Shown here one piece after another: positions 55,620 through 64,000 of a stretch of 64,000 nucleotides of DNA. The DNA comes from Marasmius tenuissimus (Eukaryota > Basidiomycota > Agaricomycetes > Agaricales > Marasmiaceae). Within the stretch, counting starts at the first letter, position 1, and every line of letters begins with the position of its first letter. The notes below the pieces were generated by a model. The model ran no database searches and was not told the origin of the DNA. It worked only from the letters and a program-made list of their open reading frames with translations. The stretch lies in contig JAQOTA010000060.1 in assembly GCA_029532415.1 (NCBI GenBank), positions 124,001-188,000 of the forward strand, given 5' to 3'. Position numbers and translations under genes: made by a program.

Positions 55620-58152
55620 ATGTCCACACAAAATACTAATAGTGGTCGGGGTACGCAAATCAATAACAACGCAGCGCACCAGAATGTCAACTATGGAGAA
55701 GGGCAGGTGAACAACTTCAACACAACACTCCCCGAACGTGCGTCTCTTGTGTTCCATTCCAACTCGAAGATGTTTCTCAACATTATTCTCCATCTTAGCG
55801 CTCAAACGCCTCTGGGATGCAATCGCTGGCGTTGGAGCTTCGCATAAAGCAGAACACCAGTTTGCTCGTGGGGCGTGCCTCGAAGGGACTCGAAAAGCCG
55901 TTCTGGAGATCCTTCGCGAATGGGGGTTGATCGAAGACCAACTTCTCCCGATATGCTGGCTCTCGGGTGCCGCCGGTGTTGGAAAGTCTTCGATTGCCCT
56001 GAGCATCGCCAAGCTCTACGAGGGTAAGGGTGTCCTGGTCTCTTCATTCTTCTTCTTTCGGTCCGACCCCAAACGCAATAAACCATCTGCTCTCGTGCCC
56101 ACTATTGCCCACGGACTTGCCACGGCCACCACGACACTACTCATGCGAAATCACATCGAAGAGAGAATAGCAAGGGATCCCACGATTCTGGATGCCACGT
56201 TGGAAGAACAGTTTCGAGAGCTGGTTGTTGATCCCGCCTTGAAGTGGAGCAGGCAGAGAGCCCTCTGGGATTCTCCAGTCGGCCCCCAGATTGTCATCCT
56301 GGACGGACTGGACGAGTGCGGCAACAAGGAGACCCAGTTGCGCATTCTCGCGATCATCCGATCCGCTTACGAGCAAAATCCTGAATTCCCTTTGCGATTC
56401 TTGATTTGCAGTCGACCAGAGGCTTGGTTCCGGGAAGCATTCGGCGACGAGCGTCTGCGTAACCTCTCGAAGGTTATCGTTCTGGACGAGACCTTCGAGC
56501 CTAACAGGGACATCAGGGAATACTACCTTCACCACTTTCGGGAGATTGCGAGTAGCCCGAAATACAATCATATCCCATTTCCGAGTTCCTGGCCTTCAGA
56601 ACGGGATCTCGAGATCCTAGTCGAGAGAGCATGTGGCCAATTTGTCTATGCAGCGACGGTGATCAGGTTCATCAAGCTCGCGTATGAACATCCTATTGTG
56701 CAGCTCCGTACCATCATTGATAAGGCTCCACCCCGTCGACCGGGAACATCACCATATCAGCAGCTCGACGTGTTGTACGATTTCATCCTCAGTGTTCATC
56801 CAAACCGTGAGGAACTCCTCTCTGTCCTAGCCGCTGTCCTTGTCCTTCCGGGAAATGCGAGGTCCCCTGCATGTATCGAGTTGGTGCTAGGACTTCCTGA
56901 GGGACAGGTGGAGTTGACTTTACGTGGTATGCACTCAGTCCTGGACATCCATGGTCGAGGAGATGATATTCGTGCTCACCACACTTCGTTCACTGATTAC
57001 CTGGCCGACCAAACCAGATCACTTGATTTCCATATCAACAAGAAAAAACAGAAACGTCCCACTGCGCGACAATGGCTCAAGAATCTCGCAACCGGCAGGA
57101 TTCGGACTTACAGGTGAGAAGTTATCTATTTCTGATCTCCAGACTCTACATGTTCTGACCTGATGTCTATGTGTGCAGCCTCAGCCAGCTCTACAGCGAG
57201 GAAACCAGGTTTTTCTTCACAAGATGGGTTGAGCTTTGCACGTCAATTACCAAACCAAGCTGGAAATTACTAGTTGATGTGCAAAACATTGACCTTCCCT
57301 CCATGTGCGTGCGTACGATGACAGCCGGTGATGAAGAATGGAAAACGACGTTTGGTGCCCTACTGCCATGGCTGGAGAAATATGCAAGTTTGACCAGCCA
57401 TCGTTTTCTTTTTCATATGTACTGACTTTTGCTCTTTATTGCTAGCATGTCCCCAAGCACGGAAGTGTCAAAGACAAGGAGTGTCTCATGCAGAAATTCG
57501 GGAAACGTCCCGAGTGTTTTCACCTCGAATGGCCTCCGGGCGTGTATCCGTCGGACAACGCTATGTTCTGGGTTGTTGAAGCTGCCACCGGATGCCGGTT
57601 TCATCTAGAGGGGCAGCAACCCAACGATCCACGCCAAATACCATACCTCACAGACTGCTGCTGTGATCTCTCTGGAGGAATCAGGTCATGTGATTCACGG
57701 CACCTAATATACCAGGAAGCTTGTACGCAGCTTGTCGGGAATTACATCTCTCGTGCCGAGGAGATTTTCCAGAATCATTTGAAAGACAGTTTTCCTTGGC
57801 CCCCGCTGGCGTTGAACGATCTCTCCTACAACTTGGTCTGCTCGTCGCTCCTGAAACATTGTCATCTGGATAAGGAGCTGCTTTCGCTCTGCTGGATCTT
57901 TTTTGAACGCATAAAAGAGTGTATGAAGGTGGGGCCTAATACCTTCTACTTTTGGAAGGAGGCAAGGGAGAATATGGCTAAGCAGATTGAGGTGAATATT
58001 GTCTCTTTGAGTGTTCGAATCCCTACTCACTTTTGGATTGTACCGGTCGAATCAACCCTGTTCGATAGGCTTTCCCAGATAGCTTTGCTAAAGAAGCAGA
58101 AAACTTGAAAGCACAAATTCTCGCTTGGCATGAGTCACACGATGAACACTAG
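55620..58152 (+). CDS. NACHT-domain NLR-like protein, paralogue H (755 aa)
   Basis: Five exons: 55620-55737, 55799-57113, 57179-57383, 57446-57991, 58069-58152; joined frame open. N-terminus MSTQNTNSGRGTQINNN, HQNVNYGEGQVNNF. NACHT part: GAAGVGKSS, VILDGLDEC, LICSRPEAW; it has a two-residue insertion near HGLATATTTLLM compared with the others. HTSFTDYLADQTRS follows. C-terminal domain: RPECFHLEWPPG, CCCDLSGG, LLKHCHLDKELLSLCWI. The last exon has an extended tail (WHESHDEH). Intron 3 (57384-57445) is GC-AG, as in D. The start is the ATG matching the conserved MSTQN start of A and F. Confidence 0.87.
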
Positions 58153-58254
58153 ATTATCTGTGTCGTATATTGGGTAACTTACATCGTACGTAGATGAAGT
58201 AACGGGACGAGTGCGTAACTCAATTCTCTTTCTTACCCTTTCAGATGTGAAATG

Positions 58255-58560
58255 TTCAACGCTCGGCGCTCAAATATAGACCTTGAAAGTGGCTTCCGCG
58301 TCGCAATACTTCGTTGAAGTTGTTTCCAGACCGAGGACGATGGCATTCATGGACAGGGAGTTCATCCCTGGTAAGTCGTATATCGATTTTCCGCGTCCGT
58401 CTTTGTCATTAAGTAATAAGTCCTATACCAGGTACATTCTTCAACTTCGAGATTCCTAACAGCCTCGTCGTCCACTCTGTGACGAGGCTTCGCGCATTTC
58501 ATCGCTTCGTGCGTAGTCTCGTCTACGTCAGCCTCAAGCCACCGCTCAGGTGAACTTCCT
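58255..58560 (+). pseudogene. erv46 3'-end fragment downstream of NLR-H
   Basis: Co-linear with 29,940-30,240: SQYFVEVVSRPRTM, an intron-like stretch (GTAAGT to CCAG), then TFFNFEIPNSLVVHSVTRL and RAFHRFVRS, matching Erv46 FFNFEISPILVVH. No complete reading frame. Confidence 0.7.
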
Positions 58561-58744
58561 CTCCTTACTGTATCTCATGCATAATGTCCCAACCCTGTAA
58601 CTTCCTACATGATATGTAATGTACAAATTCGAGGCTGTGTCCTCACACTAAACATCCCCTCGGAATCAAACTGGTTCGAGCGTCGGCAGGACTGCATTGA
58701 GCAGTCGAATCAAGTCACCATCCTCATCCTCTGATTCTCATCAG

Positions 58745-60330
58745 CCTTAACTCCTGGCCGCCGAGATAACAGCCCTGACCAGCTCCTTCTGGCCAGATTG
58801 AACAACTTTGAACACTTCGAGGGCGGACGTGAACGGGTGCTGGTGGATTATCACCGGTTTAACGTCGACCTTGCCTTCTGGAGCGAGAGCGACGGCTAAG
58901 GCATAGTCGGCAGGCGACATGTAGAACGGAAGATGGCAATAGGTAAACAAATCAAGAGATAAAAGCGGAGGGAGTGGTACACATACCCCATACCGGAACG
59001 ACCCTCCAATCACCAACAATACTATCGAAAGATCCAGCGTAACAAAAGAGGCCCGATGCCGAGCTACGAAAGGAAACCGGGAACGAGGGTACCAGCCCTC
59101 AGATCGTGGTGACGTTCCTCGCGGACGCACCTGAACAACACACCCCTCGTCCTAACAACATAGAACAATGTCTGGATAGGCGTCTCTGCCTCACTCGCAT
59201 CAACCTAGGTTCCTGATCTTCAAGCCCCAGAACCCTTTTATATTCTTACCGACGATACCGTTCCTCATGGAATAATCTGAGGTCGTCTTCAAGTCTTGCT
59301 TCAGGGACCTATATAAGCCTTAGCAAACTCGAGCCTCGATTCTTGAACGTCGATAATGATAATTCGGGCTCCACCAAGCGCTTTGGCGACTGCCATGCAA
59401 AGGAGATATACGGGCTTACGACCGAACACAGCGACGGATTGGTTGGCAGTGAAATTGCTGAGGGAAGAGACGGCGCGGATTGCTACCGCGAGGGGTTCCA
59501 TCTACGTCGGTACGTCAACCCGAGGGAAGATAGTGGAGGAAAAGAGTGAGAGAAACACATACCGTAAAGCCTTCATCGAGTGAGATATGGTCCGGGAGTG
59601 AGTATAAGAGGCTCCCTCGACCACGAAAGAATTGGGAGAGGGTGTCGTCGTTAGATGGCGTTGCTACGAAAGCCATCTCGCGGCAAAGCTAAGGTCAACG
59701 CATGAAAGAAAAAAGTGTGTGTGAGAACAGGTTGATGATGGGGGGAAAAAACGACGAGCGTACATTGTAGTGACCGGATCTGCATTCAGAGCATGTGCTT
59801 AATGTTACTGTGTCAGTGTAAGTGAGAGGAGGGGAGAAAGAGAGCGAAACGAGATGGTGAGTTGGTCGGAAAACTTGGAAGGCAAGAGTCGCTAGTACAA
59901 CTACGAGCCATGGACGGTCCTAGAACGCGATGAACCCTTGATCAGCAGCTCAGCGAGGATGAGTATAGGATGCTCCAACCTACCTAGCTCAACCACAATA
60001 CGATCTCGCTTTTTCGTTTGACCTTTGAGCCGACCAGATTACGATAAATTGTCACAAATAACTCGAGATAACAGCGAACCACTGACCATCATGCATTTCA
60101 GGGAGGAATATCCAACGTCTACTCTTGTTGACAAGTCGAACCGCCCATTTGCACTCTCAGGCCTCATTCTCCAACAAGCGGGATCCAGCCTGAATTTGAT
60201 ATCATCGAATGGGGAAGGACCTTGTAGACGCGAGTATTGTAGACGAGTGAGTAAAGTCCAAGTAGGTCATCGCGATAAAGGGTTGATGGCGTGTTCTAGT
60301 GAACGTTGGAGCGATTGTGTGTGAGGTTGT
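58745..60330 (-). pseudogene. Sorbitol/xylitol dehydrogenase-like (MDR) pseudogene 8
   Basis: Readable minus-strand pieces: MEPLAVAIRAVSSLSNFTAN near 59,500-59,440, LCMAVAKALGGARIIIIDV near 59,405-59,345 with ESRLEFAKAY, and a C-terminal part near 58,930-58,750 (ALAVALAPEGKVDVKPVI, SALEVFKVVQSGQKELVRAV). The GCGPVG nucleotide-binding loop expected between the first two is changed to a non-binding GRKPVY, and much of the substrate domain is deleted (59,290). Upstream part degenerate. Confidence 0.7.
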
Positions 60331-60599
60331 GGAAGAGTTGAAGAAAGCGCGTCGCGCACGGACCACCTAGATCGGTTACCATAACCCATGACTGGTTGAC
60401 CCTGCCTATTCCTCTGACCTTCGCGAGTACCTCCAAGTAATCCAGTACTCCTCACAGGCATTGGCATGGCACCCAAACCCGACCAAGAATCACGATTGGC
60501 GAAGTACGGTACGCGGGCTTGAAGACCCTAGAGTTGCTGCAAATCAGATGGTGAATGACCATGGGGATTCGGATGAACGAGCAAACACGATTTATCGAT

Positions 60600-61980
60600 T
60601 TTTTTCTCGAGGTGCTCGATGGTGAGTACTTGATTTTATGTATAGCGGTTCTCGGTCTTTCATTCTCATACCTCTTGTCCACAGGTATTCGAAAAGCAAC
60701 ATGAACAACCATCGAACTGGCACTTACTTTTTCCTGAACCCGAAGCGACACACCCTCGTCCTCTCCTTTTCTACAGGAAATCGATCAACATCGGATCAAT
60801 CCCATCAGTTTTGGCAGACTATCATATAGATGACGAATATACAAGGGAGCGACTTCAACTGAAAGCTGCGGTCTCCGATTTGTTGGGAAGGGCCAACACC
60901 TGGATCTGACGGACCAGGCGTAGGCGCCAGCGACCGAGCTCATGGTTCAGATGCGCTATACTCTTCCTATGTTCAATACCAGTCTCCTCATCGTCGATCT
61001 CATTTCATATCAAGCAAAGGCACTACCTTCTTCACTCATGGAACTGATTCAGGCTCATTCACATTCACGGTCGTACCACCACATAATCACCATCACCATT
61101 CGAGAGTCCTATCCATCGCATCAACATCACAGCCCGCATTCGTCTATCGACCGATCGACACCTCCGCTATCCTCACCGTTGCACGAACCCACGACACCCA
61201 CAGCGACCACAGCGACGACGGATATTCCCTCGGTCCTGTTCTTGCTCACTCCCCCACTCGTCATCATCATCGTCTTCTTTCGGTGGAGACGGCAGCGAAA
61301 CGCAATTTTCAACACCAAATGAACACGAGCCGTCATCGTCGTTAGGACTCGCACTGGGTAACCCAGACAGGTCGTCATCGGCGTCGTTACCTCTACCAGC
61401 ACAGATACCGTACCAAACCCTACCGAGGGCCCAGCTCGATGCTGGTGCTGGTGCTGGTGGCTCATTGACATCAGGAAGCGGGAGTGTGAGTAGGAACGGA
61501 AACTTCTTTCGAGAACCGCCTCTCTCAGACCACCACCGGCTCCACCGCATTCCGCTGGCGAAAATTTTGCTTTGACGTCGAGTTCCGGTTCAGGTTTAGG
61601 GTCGAAGTCGCCGTATTTGGAAGACGAGGAGGAAGATACAAATGGGGGAAACTATATGATTGCCTTACGACCCAAAACCAAGAACCGAGCTGGGTTGGCG
61701 AGTCACCCACCTGCGATTCTGGAGGAGGGTGCGAGTGTATTGGCAAGGAGTTCGTCAGTTGGGAGTGTACATGCTCAGGTTATGTCGCCTGTAGTTGCGT
61801 CGGCGTCAATTCTCATAACAGCATCAATATCGACATCGACCTCAGCATTGGTGTTTACCCCCGTCTACTTCGGAAGACGTCTGGTGTACTGCTCAACGGA
61901 CTACGAAAAGGAGGATACAGATGCTTCGGAGACTACTATAGGACTCCTGGTCCACCATCTTGGCATGTGGTGCTAATATG
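60600..61980 (+). pseudogene. Hsp20-domain gene copy, broken (copy 4)
   Basis: Two separate open stretches match the intact gene: AHSHSRSYHHIITITIRES (near 61,050-61,110) and KSPYLEDEEEDTNGGNYMIA with KTKNRAGLASHPPAILEEGA (61,600-61,730). A frame change lies between them, near 61,570. Homology ends near 61,885 at the same point as copy 2, so no alpha-crystallin domain remains. Confidence 0.7.
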
Positions 61981-62229
61981 TTGGTACTTCAGGTATGCTA
62001 GCGGAATCCATTCCACCGTGCATCGGCGTTTCCAAATTCTGACACGGTTTTAAATTGGCTCTTTTCTAATTCATACCGATAGAAGAGCTCGAGAATCGGA
62101 ACCCTCTTCGCCAGCCAGTCGGTTGCTGACTCCTATCACTATGTCTCGCGTACAACGTTCCAAACCCTTCCTGTGCCTTTCAGCGCGATATATCTTATGT
62201 ACAAATACGGAGCTCTTTATCCTCGCATG

Positions 62230-63190
62230 AAACCTCCAACCCTAGGCCCCGAAACTACACTCTTAACGGGCTCTTTCTCACCAGACCATTGAGTTTAAAC
62301 GCTTCGAGGGCGGGCGTGAAGGGGTATTAGTGGGTTATCAGTGGTTTGACATTAAAAGGCGAGGACAATGGCTAGCATGCAGTCGCCGGACTACGAGTAC
62401 GCCTGACACCGAGATGACCCTCCAAGTACCAACATCTAAAGATGCAGCGTAACGAGCGAGACCCCGATTCCGAGCTACAGAAAGGGAAAGAAAACGAGGA
62501 TGTCAGCCTTCAAATCACGGAGGCACGCAACGGCGCAACGGGAACGCACCTGAACAACTCCCCGTGTCCTCACCCTCGTCTTAGCGATATACGATGCCGC
62601 TTGGAATCTGGATACTCATGCCCCGCTCACAACAGTCACCAAGTCGATCCGTCCTAGCTATGTGCCCAATCTTCGATCCCTCGAATCTCTCTCATACAAC
62701 CGTTCCTTATGATCCATGGAATACTCCACGTCCGAGTCTTGCAAGTTGCTTCGGGACAGGGACGTATGTATCCACTTCCACCCCACTCAGATAGGCCTTT
62801 GTCAACTCAAGCCTCGAAGCGATGAAAAAAGATAAGTAGTAGATGTTGATAGACTAGAAGAAAGGTTAGTACGATCTGAGGTGACATTGGTATCGAGAGT
62901 AGACCCACCTCGCTGACACCGAAGCCCTATCTGGTGAGCTGCATACCACAGAACCCATACACTCCCTTAGACTGACTTCTTCTAGAGCCTCAATGTCTCT
63001 TTCTTTCGAGAGACAGATGAAACAGTGTTCGATGTACATTGCGGCGATGAGGGCCGTGATTCTGAGAGTCTGGTGAGTGCTGCCGGTTGCCTTTGAAAAT
63101 CAGAACTGGGAAAGTAAATCTGAACGTAGCGACGCACCTCTCTGTATTGGCCGGCCGTGATTACGAGCACTCATACAGCTTGTCACCTAC
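62230..63190 (-). pseudogene. Sorbitol/xylitol dehydrogenase-like (MDR) pseudogene 9
   Basis: Follows Hsp20 copy 4 exactly as pseudogene 4 follows copy 2. Only short matches survive: the tail CTTCGAGGGCGGGCGTGAA near 62,302-62,320, a strand corresponding to KAYLSGVEVDTYVPVP around 62,800-62,755, and the 5' part near 63,000-62,930. No open domain. Confidence 0.55.
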
Positions 63191-64000
63191 ATATACTTGT
63201 GTGATACCCATCCAAAAGCGAATCCAATTGACCAGGTCTTGGCCGTCGCTCACAACGAGACCTTGAGTGGTGTAACTTGACAACGGAGAAACGAGTTTAA
63301 TGCGGTTTTATATCACCTGAAGCCGTGCCAGCAAGCATATTGAAATCGATTTCAACGATCTACGAATGTGGAGGATGGCTGAAACGAGAGGGGCGAACGT
63401 GAGGGTGGGAAGAGAGCAAAAGAGACAGAATTAAGCGCCCAATCAAATGCTCTACTCGAAGTAAGTACTGACCGTCATGACGCGCAGAAACCACTGCGAC
63501 GACGACGATTCCTCTTGCAGCCGACTCAAAAGGTACTCTTCTCTTGAACGGTATCACACACTCAATTTTTCTTGAATACCAACAAGTAGAAATACCAACA
63601 AGTGGAAGGCTACCCATTCTTTTCCTTCGTATCCCCGCCGGTTCAGTCTCTCAACAAATTGAAAGAGTCATGCTAAATTCATGGCCGCCCTGTCAGGAGG
63701 TCGCGGGCAAGTCTAATAACTTCACTTCAACAAATGGGCAGGACACGGATCAAGCTTACGCGTGGACCATTGCAGAGATCAAGACAGCAAAGCTGTGCGA
63801 TAGAACAACCTCAATCGGCCTCCAATCCCACGTACTCAGCGTCTTTCAGCCCACCTGACGATGCCCGCGCAAACATAGTGCATCAACTACAATGTGCTAC
63901 ACGCATATTCACAGCACTTTCGCTGCCACCACCACCTCGTCGAACGTATCCCTTGTTTTCTCCGACCTCACTTTCCACCTCCATCCCTATTGAGTGCTCA
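63191..64000 (+). promoter_or_regulatory. Upstream region of a further NLR beyond the right edge
   Basis: Co-linear with the upstream regions of NLR-F and H. GTCATGAC is at 63,474-63,481, and the segment TCGTCGAACGTA at 63,938-63,949 leads into TTTTCTCCGACC and GAGTGCTCA at the very end. By the F and H spacing the start codon would fall about 64,144, just outside the window. Confidence 0.6.

Noticed and set aside
1..64000. tRNA or rRNA genes
   Set aside because: No tRNA-like A and B boxes in a foldable arrangement and no rRNA sequence were recognised by eye.

Overview
The window is nuclear DNA of a filamentous basidiomycete, most likely an Agaricomycete. Genes are split by short introns (about 50-85 nt, GT-AG with a few GC-AG). 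It carries STAND-type NACHT NTPases of the mushroom type, a fungal TKL-like kinase with the HGDLKGAN catalytic loop, a clear eukaryotic Erv46, and inverted-repeat DNA transposons. No rRNA, tRNA, CRISPR or bacterial operon was seen.

The dominant feature is an amplified array of seven paralogous NACHT (NLR-like) genes sharing one five-exon architecture: a 39-54 residue N/Q/G-rich first exon, a large NACHT exon, then three exons encoding a Cys/His-containing C-terminal domain. Six have a fully open splice model (745-772 aa). The seventh (35,949-39,927) is split by a 1,433-bp transposon but is otherwise open. Three copies (A, B, C; 0.3-16.5 kb) lie on the minus strand and four (D, F, G, H; 27-58 kb) on the plus strand. 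They flank a core at 17-25 kb that holds the only intact copies of erv46 and of an Hsp20-domain gene. The upstream block of a further NLR is visible at the right edge.

Between the NLRs lie broken copies of a recurring cassette: sorbitol/xylitol dehydrogenase-like (MDR family) pseudogenes (nine, none intact), Hsp20-domain pseudogenes (four), erv46 3'-end fragments (three) and their flanks. The cassette is mirrored between the arms, and copies in opposite arms share deletions and nonsense codons. This implies inverted segmental duplication of already broken units. A single intact TKL-like kinase with a hydrophobic, membrane-like C-terminus (51,405-53,218) and a truncated sister sit in the right arm.

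Mobile DNA includes two members of one inverted-repeat family (CACCAGAA termini, 2-bp target duplications, arrays of GCTCATGAGCG-like subterminal repeats; 20,305-21,908 and 36,170-37,602), a 351-bp TA-flanked MITE (44,035-44,385) and a GGCTC-rich transposon-end-like fragment (44,663-44,815).

Functionally the locus looks like a rapidly evolving innate-immunity or allorecognition NLR cluster: a short prion-like N-terminal segment, a NACHT switch, and a non-repeat C-terminal domain that I cannot match to a named family. The other intact genes (COPII receptor Erv46, Hsp20-domain protein, kinase) have no demonstrated link to NLR function and may be bystanders of the duplication.
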